Shown here one piece after another: positions 41,977-51,642 of a stretch of 64,000 bases of DNA. Position numbers and translations under genes: made by a program. The notes under the pieces were generated by a model. The model was given only the letters and a program-made list of their open reading frames with translations, ran no database searches and was not told the DNA's origin. Position 1 is the stretch's first letter; the number at the start of each line of letters is the position of its first letter. The stretch is from Hymenobacter cheonanensis. GTDB lineage: Bacteria; Bacteroidota; Bacteroidia; Cytophagales; Hymenobacteraceae. The DNA lies in the NCBI RefSeq assembly GCF_030581075.1, contig NZ_JAUQSW010000008.1:124001-188000 (forward strand). Reading direction: 5' to 3'.

Positions 41977-43185
41977 ATGCCCACCACCACTCGCCTTGGC
42001 GTACTTGCCGCCGGTTTTAGCAGCGCCCTGCTGCTGGCCGCTTGTTCTTCCAACTCCACCACCAGCCAGGAAACGGCTGCTACCTCGACGGCCCCCGCCG
42101 ACTCGGCCGCTACCGGCGCCAGCGCCTCCGCCATGCCTACTTCCGCTTCATTCGGCAAAACTGCCGATGGCACCGAAATTCAACTCTTCACCCTGGCCAA
42201 TAAGAATGGCCTGAAGGCCACCATCAGCACCTACGGCGGCACGCTTACCAGCCTGCTCGTGCCCGATAAGGATGGCAAAATGAGCGATGTTATCCTGGGT
42301 TTTGATAATGTGAGCGGCTATCTCAGCCCCGAGTTCCGGAAGTCGAACCCGTACTTCGGGGCCCTCATCGGGCGCTACGGCAACCGCATTGCCAAGGGCA
42401 AGTTTACCATCGACGGCAAGCCTTACCAGGTGGGCCTCAACAACAACGGCAACTCGCTGCACGGCGGCACCGTGGGCTTCAACCAGAAGGTGTGGACCGC
42501 CAAGCCCGGCACCTCGGCCGACGGCCAGACGCTCACGCTGACCTACCTCAGCAAGGATGGCGAGGAGGGCTACCCCGGCAACCTCAACGTAACGGTGACC
42601 TACACCCTCACCGATGCCAACGCTCTGAAAATCGACTACGCCGCCACCACCGACAAGGCGACGCCCGTCAACCTCACCAACCACGCCTACTTCAACCTGG
42701 CCCTGGGCCAGAGCAAGGACGTGCTGGCCCACCAGGTTACCATTCCGGCCGACCGCTACACCGTGGTGGATGCCAACCTCATCCCGACCGGCGAGCTGAA
42801 GCCGGTAAAGGGCACGCCCTTCGACTTTACCAGCCCCCACGCCATTGGCGAGCGTATTGCGCAGGTGCCCGGCGGCTACGACCACAACTGGGTCTTGAAC
42901 CAGGCCACCGGCCAGCACAGCGCCGCCACCGTGTACGAGCCCACCACCGGCCGCACCATGGAGGTAACCACCGACGAGCCCGGCGTGCAGTTTTACACTG
43001 GGAACTTCCTCGATGGCTCGCTTACGGGCAAGAACGGGGTAGTGTATGGCAAGCACGCGGGCTTCTGCCTCGAAACCCAGCACTTCCCCGATTCGCCCAA
43101 CCAACCCAAGTTCCCGAGCACCATTCTGAAGCCGGGCGAAACGTACCACACCACCACCAGCTACACGTTTGGGGTGCGGAAGTAG
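41977..43185 (+). CDS. galM: Aldose 1-epimerase, lipoprotein form
   Basis: 402 residues from ATG 41977. Lipobox LLAACSS (about residue 22) and a Ser/Thr/Ala-rich linker to about residue 55, then the galactose mutarotase fold: FGALIGRYGNRIAKGKF, NNGNSLHGG, VNLTNHAYFNLA with the acid His, and GVQFYTGNFLDG. Mutarotases interconvert alpha and beta anomers of aldoses such as galactose or arabinose. Export to the envelope suggests that it acts on sugars released outside before uptake by the symporter. 18 bp after the GH43 gene. Confidence 0.92.
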   Translation: MPTTTRLGVLAAGFSSALLLAACSSNSTTSQETAATSTAPADSAATGASASAMPTSASFGKTADGTEIQLFTLANKNGLKATISTYGGTLTSLLVPDKDGKMSDVILGFDNVSGYLSPEFRKSNPYFGALIGRYGNRIAKGKFTIDGKPYQVGLNNNGNSLHGGTVGFNQKVWTAKPGTSADGQTLTLTYLSKDGEEGYPGNLNVTVTYTLTDANALKIDYAATTDKATPVNLTNHAYFNLALGQSKDVLAHQVTIPADRYTVVDANLIPTGELKPVKGTPFDFTSPHAIGERIAQVPGGYDHNWVLNQATGQHSAATVYEPTTGRTMEVTTDEPGVQFYTGNFLDGSLTGKNGVVYGKHAGFCLETQHFPDSPNQPKFPSTILKPGETYHTTTSYTFGVRK

Positions 43186-43196
43186 TCTGGCAGTTT

Positions 43197-43294
43197 TGTC
43201 ATGCTGAGCGCAGCCGAAGCATCTCTACCGCTTCGTTGTTAGCGCTAGCAGTTAGTTCCTCAAGCGAGATGCTTCGGCTGCGCTCAGCATGACA
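43197..43294. repeat. GTCATGC hairpin repeat, copy 1
   Basis: Perfect 29-bp inverted repeat (43197-43225 and 43266-43294), starting TGTCATGCTGAGCGCAGCCG. Sits between galM and araB, about 30 bp before the araB start. Confidence 0.9.
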
Positions 43295-43325
43295 GATATT
43301 TTTTAATTTATACCTATCTCTTGAC

Positions 43326-45050
43326 GTGTCCATTTCATCCGCCTCCCCGGCCTACGTTATCGGCCTCGACTACGGCACCGACTCGGTGCGGGCGCTGCTC
43401 GTCGATGCCCGCACCGGCGCCGAAGTCGCGCAGGCCGTGCACTACTACCCGCGCTGGAAGCAGGGCCAGTACTGCAACCCCGCCAAAAACCGCTTCCGCC
43501 AGCACCCGCTCGACCACCTCGAAGGCCTCGAAGCCACCGTGCGCGAAGTGGCCGCCAAAGTGCCCGCCGCGCAGATTCTGGGGCTAGCCATCGACACCAC
43601 CGGCTCCACGCCCGGCCCCGTGAACGAGCAGGGCCAATTGCTGGGCATGCTGCCCGAGTTTGCCGAAAATCCAAACGCGCTGTTCGTGCTTTGGAAAGAC
43701 CACACGGCCCTGGCCGAGGCGGCCGAAATCAACCACAAGGCCCGCACCTGGGGCGGCGAGGACTTCACCAAGTACGAGGGCGGCATCTACTCTTCGGAGT
43801 GGTTCTGGGCCAAAATCATGCACATCGTGCGCCAGGATGAGGCTGTGGCCAACGCCGCCTACTCCTGGATGGAGCACTGCGACTGGCTCACGCTGACCCT
43901 CACCGGCCAGCCGCTGGCCGAGTTTAAGCGCAGCCGCTGCGCCGCCGGCCACAAGGCTTTGTGGCACGCTAGCTGGGGCGGCCTGCCCCCCGAGGAGTTT
44001 CTCGCCCACCTCGACCCTAAGCTGGCCGGCTTGCGCAATCGATTGTTCACGGAAACGTACACGGCTGATGAAGTAGCCGGGCATTTATCGGAAGAGTGGG
44101 CTAGCCGCCTGGGCCTGACTACCAGTACGGTAATCGCGGTGGGCTCGTTCGACGCCCACGCGGGCGCCGTGGCGGGCGAGATTGAGTCCTATTCGATGGT
44201 GAAGGTGATGGGCACCAGCACCTGCGACATTGTGGTGGCCCCCACTGCTGAAGTGGGCGACCACCTAGTGGCCGGCATTTGCGGGCAGGTCGATGGCTCG
44301 GTTATCCCCGGCATGCTGGGGCTGGAGGCCGGGCAGTCGGCCTTCGGCGACCTGCTGGCCTGGTTCCGCCAGATGCTGGAGTGGCCCTTGCAAGCGGTGC
44401 AATCGAAGGTGCTGACGGCCGAGCAGCAGGCTGCCTACCGCCAGGAGCTGAGCGACAACCTCATCGTGCAGCTCACCAAAGCCGCCGCCGAAGTAGACCC
44501 CGCCGAAAGCCACGTGCTAGCCCTCGACTGGGTGAACGGCCGCCGCACCCCCGACGCCAACCAGGCGCTGAAAGGCGCCCTCACCGGCCTGACGATGGGC
44601 ACCTCGGCCCCGCAGATTTTCCGGGCCCTGGTGGAGGCTATTTGCTACGGCTCGAAGCAGATTGTGGAGCGCTTCGAAAGCGAAGGCATTCCGATTAAGC
44701 AGGTTATCGGCATTGGGGGCGTGGCCAAAAAGTCGGCCTTCGTGATGCAGACCCTGGCCGATGTGCTCGACCGGCCCATCAAAATCGCCGTGTCGGAGCA
44801 GGCGCCGGCACTGGGCGCGGCTATGTACGCCGCCGTGGCCGCCGGCATCTACCCCGATGTGCTGGCCGCCCAAAAAGCGCTCGGTAGCGGCTTTGCCGAA
44901 ACCTACACCCCCAACCCGGCCAGCGTGGCCCAGTACGCCACCCGCTACGCGCAGTACCAGGCGCTGGGCAAGTTCGTGGAAAGCACCACGCCCAGCCACT
45001 CGGAAGCGCCGGTAATGGAACCCGAAACCCCTGCCATTGCCACCGCATGA
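43326..45050 (+). CDS. araB: L-ribulokinase
   Basis: 574 residues, GTG start at 43326. FGGY kinase with AYVIGLDYGTDSVRALLVD at the N-terminus, LGLAIDTTGSTPGPV, the ribulokinase-type PNALFVLWKDHTALAEA, SFDAHAGAVAG and a C-terminal GIGGVAKKSAFVMQ ATP-site block. It phosphorylates L-ribulose to L-ribulose-5-phosphate with ATP. araD starts four bases inside its end (ATGA), so the two are translationally coupled. Confidence 0.96.
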   Translation: MSISSASPAYVIGLDYGTDSVRALLVDARTGAEVAQAVHYYPRWKQGQYCNPAKNRFRQHPLDHLEGLEATVREVAAKVPAAQILGLAIDTTGSTPGPVNEQGQLLGMLPEFAENPNALFVLWKDHTALAEAAEINHKARTWGGEDFTKYEGGIYSSEWFWAKIMHIVRQDEAVANAAYSWMEHCDWLTLTLTGQPLAEFKRSRCAAGHKALWHASWGGLPPEEFLAHLDPKLAGLRNRLFTETYTADEVAGHLSEEWASRLGLTTSTVIAVGSFDAHAGAVAGEIESYSMVKVMGTSTCDIVVAPTAEVGDHLVAGICGQVDGSVIPGMLGLEAGQSAFGDLLAWFRQMLEWPLQAVQSKVLTAEQQAAYRQELSDNLIVQLTKAAAEVDPAESHVLALDWVNGRRTPDANQALKGALTGLTMGTSAPQIFRALVEAICYGSKQIVERFESEGIPIKQVIGIGGVAKKSAFVMQTLADVLDRPIKIAVSEQAPALGAAMYAAVAAGIYPDVLAAQKALGSGFAETYTPNPASVAQYATRYAQYQALGKFVESTTPSHSEAPVMEPETPAIATA

Positions 45051-45748
45051 GCCAGTACCAAGCCCTGAAACAAACCTGCTACGAGGCCAATATGCAGCTG
45101 CCGGCCCTCGGGCTGGTGCTCTTCACCTTCGGCAACGCCAGCGTGGTCGACCGCGAGCGGAATGTGTTCGCCATCAAGCCCAGCGGCGTGCCCTACGCCA
45201 CTTTGAAGCCCGAGGATATCGTAATTGTGGACTTCGACAACAACGTGGTGGAAGGCACCAAGCGGCCTAGCAGCGATACCAAAACGCACGCGCTGCTCTT
45301 CAAGGAGTGGACTAACATCGGTGGTATCGTGCACACGCACAGTACCTACGCTACGGCCTGGGCCCAGGCGCAGCTCGATATTCCCATCCTGGGCACCACC
45401 CACGCCGACCACCTCACCGCCGACGTGCCCTGCGCCCCGCCCATGAGCGACGAGCTTATCGCCGGCGACTACGAGCATCAGACCGGCTGGCAAATCATCA
45501 ACGAGTTTGAGAAGCGCGGCCTATCGCCGGCCGAAGTCGAGATGATACTCGTGGGCAACCACGCGCCCTTTACCTGGGGCAAAACGGTGGAGAAAGCTGT
45601 GTACCACAGTGCGGTACTTGAAGAAGTGGCCCGGCTAGCCTACCTCAGCTGCACGCTGCGGCCCGGCGTGGAGCGCCTGAAAGATGCCTTGATTAAAAAG
45701 CACTACGAGCGCAAGCACGGCGCCAATTCCTACTACGGGCAGTCTTAA
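45047..45748 (+). CDS. araD: L-ribulose-5-phosphate 4-epimerase
   Basis: 233 residues. Class II aldolase/epimerase fold: LFTFGNASVVDRE, the zinc-binding HTHSTYATAWAQ, GTTHADHL and the third His in LVGNHAPFTWG. It converts L-ribulose-5-phosphate to D-xylulose-5-phosphate, which enters the pentose phosphate pathway. Overlaps araB by four bases; a hairpin repeat separates it from araA. Confidence 0.96.
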   Translation: MSQYQALKQTCYEANMQLPALGLVLFTFGNASVVDRERNVFAIKPSGVPYATLKPEDIVIVDFDNNVVEGTKRPSSDTKTHALLFKEWTNIGGIVHTHSTYATAWAQAQLDIPILGTTHADHLTADVPCAPPMSDELIAGDYEHQTGWQIINEFEKRGLSPAEVEMILVGNHAPFTWGKTVEKAVYHSAVLEEVARLAYLSCTLRPGVERLKDALIKKHYERKHGANSYYGQS

Positions 45749-45766
45749 GTGTCGCCCTCATCATCC

Positions 45767-45860
45767 GTCATGCAGAGCGCAGTGAAGCATCTCGCGTGGA
45801 GCAGTAACCTCTGATGCCAGCAACGAAGCGAGCGAGATGCTTCGCTACGCTCTGCATGAC
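45767..45860. repeat. GTCATGC hairpin repeat, copy 2
   Basis: 29-bp arms (45767-45795, 45832-45860) with two mismatches, starting GTCATGCAGAGCGCAGTGAA. It lies between araD and araA. Confidence 0.88.
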
Positions 45861-45881
45861 AACCGTTTTTCTCAAAAAATT

Positions 45882-47369
45882 ATGATTGACATTTCAAACT
45901 ACGAAGCCTGGTTTATCACCGGCAGCCAGCACCTCTACGGCCCTGAGACCCTGGAGCAGGTGGCCCAGCACTCGCAGCAGATTGCCCGGGAGCTTGGTAC
46001 CAAGCTGCCCATCAAAATTGTGTACAAGCCGGTGCTGACTGGCCCGCAGGAGATTTACAAGCTCATGCAGGAGGCCAACACCACCGAGAATTGCGTGGGC
46101 CTGATTGCCTGGATGCACACCTTCTCGCCGGCCAAAATGTGGATTAACGGCCTGAAAATCTTGCAGAAGCCGCTAGCCCACCTGCACACGCAGTTTAACC
46201 GCGACATTCCGTGGGGCGACATTGACATGGACTTTATGAACACCAACCAATCGGCGCACGGCGACCGCGAGTTTGGGTTCATCGGCTCGCGTATGCGCCT
46301 GAGCCGCAAGGTGATAGTGGGCCACTGGCAGAGCGCCGACGTGCAGGAGCGCCTCAGCATCTGGAGCCGCGTGGCCAGCGCCTGGGCCGACTGGCAGGGC
46401 GCCCGGTTCGTGCGCTTCGGCGACAACATGCGCTACGTAGCCGTGACCGAAGGCGACAAGGTAGAAGCCGAAATCAAGTTCGGCTACGAGGTGAACACCT
46501 ACGGCATCGGCGACCTAGTGGCCGAGGTAAATGCCGTGACCGACGCGCAGATTGCCGGCCTCATTGCTACCTACGAGCAGGAATACGACCTAGCTGACAA
46601 CCTGAAGGAGGGTGGCGCACAGCGCGAAAGCCTGCGCGACGCGGCCCGCATCGAGCTGGGTATGCGCAAGTTCCTGACCGACCGCAACGCCAAGGGCTTC
46701 ACCGATACGTTCGAGGATTTGCACGGCATGAAGCAGCTGCCCGGCATCGCCACGCAGCGCCTGATGGCCGACGGCTACGGCTTCGGCGGCGAGGGCGACT
46801 GGAAGACCTCGGCCCTGGTGCGCGCCATGAAAGTGATGGGCGCCGGCCTGCCCGGCGGCAACTCGTTCATGGAAGACTACACCTACCACTTCGCGCCCGG
46901 CAACGAGCAGGTCCTAGGTTCGCACATGCTCGAAATCTGCCCCAGCATCGCCGAGGGCAAGGTGCGCGCCGAGATTCACCCGCTAGGCATCGGTGGCAAG
47001 GAAGACCCGGTGCGCCTGGTGTTCAATTGCCCCGCCGGCCCGGCCCTCAACGCGACCATCGTGGACATGGGCAACCGCTTCCGCATGATTGTGAATACCG
47101 TGGAGGCCGTAGCGCCCGAGCAAGACCTGCCCAACCTGCCCGTGGCCCGCGTGCTCTGGAAAGTGCACCCCGACATGCAAACCGGCCTAGCCGCCTGGAT
47201 TCTGGCCGGCGGCGCCCACCACACCGGCTTCAGCCAGAACCTGACTCCGGAGTATCTGGAAGACTTTGCCGAGATGACGGGCATCGAATACCTCATCATT
47301 GATGAGGATACCAAGCTGCGCACGTTTAAAAACGAGCTGCGCTTCAACGAGGTGGCTTTTAAGGGCTAG
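45882..47369 (+). CDS. araA: L-arabinose isomerase
   Basis: 495 residues from ATG 45882; an upstream in-frame start at 45837 falls in the hairpin repeat. [20 protein letters not shown] at the start, [44 protein letters not shown], and [14 protein letters not shown] are typical. It converts L-arabinose to L-ribulose and needs a divalent metal bound by two Glu and two His. First enzyme of the pathway although last in the araB-araD-araA gene order. Confidence 0.98.
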   Translation: MIDISNYEAWFITGSQHLYGPETLEQVAQHSQQIARELGTKLPIKIVYKPVLTGPQEIYKLMQEANTTENCVGLIAWMHTFSPAKMWINGLKILQKPLAHLHTQFNRDIPWGDIDMDFMNTNQSAHGDREFGFIGSRMRLSRKVIVGHWQSADVQERLSIWSRVASAWADWQGARFVRFGDNMRYVAVTEGDKVEAEIKFGYEVNTYGIGDLVAEVNAVTDAQIAGLIATYEQEYDLADNLKEGGAQRESLRDAARIELGMRKFLTDRNAKGFTDTFEDLHGMKQLPGIATQRLMADGYGFGGEGDWKTSALVRAMKVMGAGLPGGNSFMEDYTYHFAPGNEQVLGSHMLEICPSIAEGKVRAEIHPLGIGGKEDPVRLVFNCPAGPALNATIVDMGNRFRMIVNTVEAVAPEQDLPNLPVARVLWKVHPDMQTGLAAWILAGGAHHTGFSQNLTPEYLEDFAEMTGIEYLIIDEDTKLRTFKNELRFNEVAFKG

Positions 47370-47388
47370 CATTTTCGGCCTTATAAGC

Positions 47389-47494
47389 AGCCCCACCCCC
47401 GGCCCCTCCCCTGCGGGGGAGGAGAGCCACGGCGGCGTAGTCCTGAAACCGTTAGGCTCCCCTCCCCCGCAGGGGAGGGGCCGGGGGTGGGGCT
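47389..47494. repeat. GC-rich 40-bp inverted repeat (CCCCTCCCCTGCGGGGGAGG family)
   Basis: Arms 47389-47428 and 47455-47494 match over 40 bp with one mismatch; each arm itself holds a smaller hairpin (CCTCCCCTGCGGGGGAGG). A relative lies at 59553-59658. It stands between araA and the symporter gene. Confidence 0.9.
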
Positions 47495-47543
47495 CCCAGT
47501 AGAGTTGCCCCGATGACAACGAACTAAGCAAATACCCACCCAC

Positions 47544-49247
47544 ATGCAAAATGCCTTCAACACCCTCGACCTTGGGGTGTTTCTTTTCTACATCATCGGC
47601 GTCTCGGCCTACGGATACTACGTGTACCGCAGCAAGCAGAAGGCCCAGATGAGCACCAAGGACTACTTCCTGGCCGAGGGCTCGCTGACGTGGTGGGCCA
47701 TTGGGGCGAGTATGATTGCCTCTAACATCTCGGCCGAGCAGTTCATCGGCATGAGCGGCAACGGCTTCCAGGTGGGCGTGGCCGTGGCGGCCTACGAGTG
47801 GGTGGCGGCCATCGTGCTCATCATCGTGGCCGTGTTCTTCATGCCTATTTATCTGAAGCAGAAGATTTATACCATGCCCCAGTTTCTGGAGCAGCGCTAC
47901 AACTCGGCGCTGAGCCTGATAATGAGCATCTTCTGGCTGTTTCTCTACGTGCTGGTCAATCTTACCTCGATTCTCTATCTCGGGGCGCTGGCCATCAGCA
48001 GCCTGGTGGGTGGGGGCGAGGCTTTCCACCTGATTATGGTGGCGCTGGCCGTGTTTGCGCTCGTCATCACGCTGGGGGGGATGAAGGTGGTGGGCTACAC
48101 CGACGTCATTCAGGTGACGGTGCTCATCATCGGGGGGCTAGCCACTACGTACCTGGCCCTCACGCTGGTAAGTGAGAAGTTTGGCCTCGGCCACAGTGCC
48201 ATTGCGGGCTTCAATGCCATGATGAACGACGCGGGCAACCACTTCCACATGATATTTCCCAAGCCCACGGCCGTCACGCCGCAGGTCGATATCAACAAGT
48301 ACCTCATGGTGCCGGGCATCGCCATGTACGCGGCCGGGCAGTGGATTGTGAACCTCAACTACTGGGGTTGCAACCAATACATTACGCAGCGCGCACTGGG
48401 GGCCGACCTCAAGACGGCCCGCACCGGCATCCTGTTTGCGGGCATGCTCAAGCTCATTATGCCCGTAATTGTAATGCTGCCCGGTATCGCGGCCTACGTG
48501 CTGCATAAAAACGGCAGCTTACAGCCGCAGATGTCGCCCGGCGGCGTCTTCAACTCCGACAATGCCTACTCGGCCATCCTCACTTTCTTGCCCAACGGCC
48601 TGAAAGGCTTGTCGCTAGCCGCCCTTACGGCCGCCATCGTGGCCTCGCTGGCCGGCAAGGTCAATTCAATTTCGACCATCTTCACGCTTGACATCTACAA
48701 GCGCTACCTCCGGCCCGAGAGCGATGAGAAGCAGCTGGTGTGGGTGGGCCGGCTCACGGTGTTTGCCGCCATGCTGCTCGCCATCATGCTGACCTGGAAG
48801 GACTTGCTGGGTATCGGCGGCGAAGGTGGGTTCACCTACATTCAGAAATACACGGGCTTTATCTCGCCTGGTATCGTGGCGGTGTTCCTGCTCGGGTTGT
48901 TCTGGAAGCGCACCACGGCGCCGGCCGCCATTGCGGGTATCTTGTCGGGCTTCATTTTGTCGGTGTTCTTTAATAACTACGCGCCCAACCTGCTAGGGCA
49001 CGAAACGCTGATTTACACCGCTTTCCCCAATGGCAAGGGCGGCTACGAGATTCCTTTTCTCATCTGCATGGGCCTCTCATTCGCCTTCACCTTCGTGCTG
49101 ATGGTGGTGATGAGCCTGGCCGGCCCTGCCATCAACCCCAAGGCCATTCCAGTCGAGCCGGGGCAGTTCAAAGTAGCCCCCAGCACGCTGGCGCTCATCG
49201 TGATTACGCTGCTGCTCATCATGGCCTTGTACGTCAAGTTCTGGTAA
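47544..49247 (+). CDS. Sodium/sugar symporter (SSS family), likely for arabinose
   Basis: 567 residues with about 14 membrane segments. The sodium/solute signature is present: STKDYFLAEGSLTWWAIGASMIASNISAEQFIGMSG near the N-terminus (about 38-72), then LGGMKVVGYTDVIQ. Close in layout to the SglT-type transporters of Bacteroidota ara loci (AraP). Location directly after araBDA makes L-arabinose the likely substrate; galactose is also possible given the galactosidases nearby. Confidence 0.92.
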   Translation: MQNAFNTLDLGVFLFYIIGVSAYGYYVYRSKQKAQMSTKDYFLAEGSLTWWAIGASMIASNISAEQFIGMSGNGFQVGVAVAAYEWVAAIVLIIVAVFFMPIYLKQKIYTMPQFLEQRYNSALSLIMSIFWLFLYVLVNLTSILYLGALAISSLVGGGEAFHLIMVALAVFALVITLGGMKVVGYTDVIQVTVLIIGGLATTYLALTLVSEKFGLGHSAIAGFNAMMNDAGNHFHMIFPKPTAVTPQVDINKYLMVPGIAMYAAGQWIVNLNYWGCNQYITQRALGADLKTARTGILFAGMLKLIMPVIVMLPGIAAYVLHKNGSLQPQMSPGGVFNSDNAYSAILTFLPNGLKGLSLAALTAAIVASLAGKVNSISTIFTLDIYKRYLRPESDEKQLVWVGRLTVFAAMLLAIMLTWKDLLGIGGEGGFTYIQKYTGFISPGIVAVFLLGLFWKRTTAPAAIAGILSGFILSVFFNNYAPNLLGHETLIYTAFPNGKGGYEIPFLICMGLSFAFTFVLMVVMSLAGPAINPKAIPVEPGQFKVAPSTLALIVITLLLIMALYVKFW

Positions 49248-49257
49248 GCAAAAAACA

Positions 49258-49354
49258 TCCGTCATGCAGAGCGCAGCGAAGCATCTCGCTCGCTTCGTTG
49301 AATTGCGGCCCTAGTGGCGCGAGCGAGATGCTTCGCTGCGCTCTGCATGACGGA
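49258..49354. repeat. GTCATGC hairpin repeat, copy 3
   Basis: Perfect 36-bp inverted repeat (49258-49293 with 49319-49354), the longest of this family in the window. Confidence 0.92.
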
Positions 49355-49399
49355 TAAGTAGAGCAAAACGCTTCTTCTGAATATTAACTATTCGCTCTT

Positions 49400-51466
49400 A
49401 TGAAATTCACTCCCACCCTCCGCTTTCCGGCCCTGGCCACCGGCCTCACGCTGCTGGGCACCCTGGCGGCCAGCGCGCAGTCGGCGGCCCCGGCCAGCCT
49501 CACTGTGCAGGTAAACAAGCCCGGCGCGGCCGTTAATAAGAATATGTACGGCCTGTTTTTCGAGGACATCAACTTCGCGGCCGACGGCGGGCTGTACCCC
49601 GAGCTGGTGAAGAACAAGTCCTTCGAAACCGACGCCCGCCTCATCGGTTGGAAGGCGCTGCAAGGCGCCGCCAACCTCGACACCTACAGCGTGCGCAACG
49701 AGCAGGGCCTCACGGCCAGCAACTCGCATTACGTGCGCCTCACCACCCGCAACGGGGCTAGCGGCGAGGCGGGCCTTGAGAACGAAGGCTTTCGGGGCAT
49801 GGGCATTAAGCAGGGCGGCGAGTATACGCTCTCGTTCTACGCCCGGCGCGGTGCGGGTAGCATCAACGGCCTCACGGCCACGCTGGTAGGGGAGAAGGGC
49901 GAAAACCTGGGCCAGGTAGCCGTCACGGGCTTCACCGACCAATGGAAGCAGTACACGGCCGTAGTGCGCGCCACCGGCACCCAGAATAAGGCCCACCTCA
50001 AGCTGGTGCTCAACGGCACCGGCACGGTCGATTTGGACGTGATTTCGCTCTTCCCGAAAGACACCTGGAACCATCGCCCCAACGGCCTGCGCACCGACTT
50101 GGTGCAGCTGCTCAAGGACATGAAACCGGGCTTTCTGCGTTTCCCCGGTGGCTGCATTGTGGAGGGCCGCACCCTCTCGGAGCGCTACCAGTGGAAGGAA
50201 ACCATCGGCGACGTGGCTAGCCGCACGCCCTTGGTCAACCGCTGGAACATGGAGTTCAAGCACCGCTCGACGCCCGATTATTACCAGTCGTTCGGGCTGG
50301 GCTTTTTCGAGTATTTCCAACTCTCGGAGGACATTGGCGCCGAGCCGCTGCCCATCCTTAACGTGGGCATGGCCTGCCAGTTCAACTCGGGCGAGCTAGC
50401 GCCGATGGGCAGCGCCAGCACCAAGGGCGGCCCCAGCGCGCCAGCCGCTGCTGCGCCTAACACCGGCGACCCCTCGCTGGATATTTTCATCCAGGATGCG
50501 CTCGACCTCATCGAGTTTGCCAACGGCCCGGCTAGCTCTACCTGGGGCGCCAAGCGCGTGGCAATGGGCCACCCGGCGCCCTTCAACCTCAAGATGATAG
50601 GCATCGGCAACGAGCAGTGGGGCCCGCAGTACCTGGAGCGCTACGAGCCCTTTGCCAAGGCGGTGAAGGCTAAATACCCTAAGATTGACATCGTGAGCAG
50701 CGCCGGCCCCAGCCCCGACGGCGACCTCTTCGACAAGGCCAGCAAGCGCCTCGGCGAGCTGAAGGCCGAGTACGTGGATGAGCACTACTACGCCCTGCCG
50801 CAGTGGTTTCGCGAGCACGCCGACCGCTACGACAAGTATGCCCGCACCGGCCCCAAAATCTTCGCCGGCGAGTACGCCGCCCAGAGCGTGGCCATCGGCA
50901 GCCCCGACAACAAGAATACCTGGGACTGCGCCATTTCGGAGGCCGCGTTTATGACCGGCCTCGAGCGCAACGCCGATGTGGTGGGTATGGCGAGCTACGC
51001 CCCGCTCTTCGCCAACGTGGACGCCTGGCAGTGGACGCCCGACATGATTTGGTTTGATAACCTGAACTCGTACGGCTCGCCGAGCTACTACGTGCAGAAA
51101 ATGTACGCCCTCAACAAAGGCACCAAGGTGCTGCCCGTAACCATGCCTAGTGGTACCAAAAACGGCGCCGACAACCTCTTTGCCAGCGCCGTGGCCGACG
51201 AGCCAGCCGGCGAGGTGGTGGTGAAGCTGGTGAACTACTCCGGCAGCCCGCGCCCCGTTAGCATCAACCTGGCTGGTGCCAAGGGCCTCGGCAAAACCGG
51301 GCGCGCCCAGACGATGGCCAGCGCCGACCTGCAAACCCAGAACAGCCTGGCCGAGCCCAAAAAGCTGGCGCCCCAGGAATCGACTTTCGCCGTGAAAGGC
51401 AGCACCCTGACCTATACGCTAGCCCCCAACTCCTTCACGGTGCTGCGGGTAGCGGGCAAGAAGTAG
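49400..51466 (+). CDS. Secreted alpha-L-arabinofuranosidase, GH51
   Basis: 688 residues. Signal peptide (about 1-26). NMYGLFFEDINFAADGGLYPELVKNKSFE is the GH51 opening; a CBM4-like insert (about 85-215) precedes the barrel. Catalytic acid Glu 405 in GIGNEQWGPQY and nucleophile Glu 491 in IFAGEYAAQ. C-terminal beta domain ends LTYTLAPNSFTVLRV. It removes terminal alpha-L-arabinofuranosyl residues from arabinan, arabinoxylan or arabinogalactan. Lies between hairpin repeats 3 and 4. Confidence 0.96.
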   Translation: MKFTPTLRFPALATGLTLLGTLAASAQSAAPASLTVQVNKPGAAVNKNMYGLFFEDINFAADGGLYPELVKNKSFETDARLIGWKALQGAANLDTYSVRNEQGLTASNSHYVRLTTRNGASGEAGLENEGFRGMGIKQGGEYTLSFYARRGAGSINGLTATLVGEKGENLGQVAVTGFTDQWKQYTAVVRATGTQNKAHLKLVLNGTGTVDLDVISLFPKDTWNHRPNGLRTDLVQLLKDMKPGFLRFPGGCIVEGRTLSERYQWKETIGDVASRTPLVNRWNMEFKHRSTPDYYQSFGLGFFEYFQLSEDIGAEPLPILNVGMACQFNSGELAPMGSASTKGGPSAPAAAAPNTGDPSLDIFIQDALDLIEFANGPASSTWGAKRVAMGHPAPFNLKMIGIGNEQWGPQYLERYEPFAKAVKAKYPKIDIVSSAGPSPDGDLFDKASKRLGELKAEYVDEHYYALPQWFREHADRYDKYARTGPKIFAGEYAAQSVAIGSPDNKNTWDCAISEAAFMTGLERNADVVGMASYAPLFANVDAWQWTPDMIWFDNLNSYGSPSYYVQKMYALNKGTKVLPVTMPSGTKNGADNLFASAVADEPAGEVVVKLVNYSGSPRPVSINLAGAKGLGKTGRAQTMASADLQTQNSLAEPKKLAPQESTFAVKGSTLTYTLAPNSFTVLRVAGKK

Positions 51467-51497
51467 GGGCGGGCCAGCGCCCGAAAACCTTTTGTGG

Positions 51498-51594
51498 AAC
51501 GTCATGCTGAACGAAGTGAAGCATCTCGCCCGAATCGTTGAAGTAGTACTCAGACGATGCGGTAGAGATGCTTCGGCAGGCTCAGCATGACGTT
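51498..51594. repeat. GTCATGC hairpin repeat, copy 4 (diverged)
   Basis: Arms 51498-51527 and 51565-51594 share the outer AACGTCATGCTGA and the inner GAAGCATCTC but differ in between, so this copy has decayed more than the others. Confidence 0.8.
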
Positions 51595-51642
51595 CTTTTT
51601 GGGCCTAGTGAATTTTATTATAACAGCCAGTCTTTCTGAGTT

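Noticed and set aside
43197..43294. Terminator after galM
   Set aside because: The hairpin belongs to a repeat family with further copies in this window and has no T run; it may slow polymerase but is better called a repeat.
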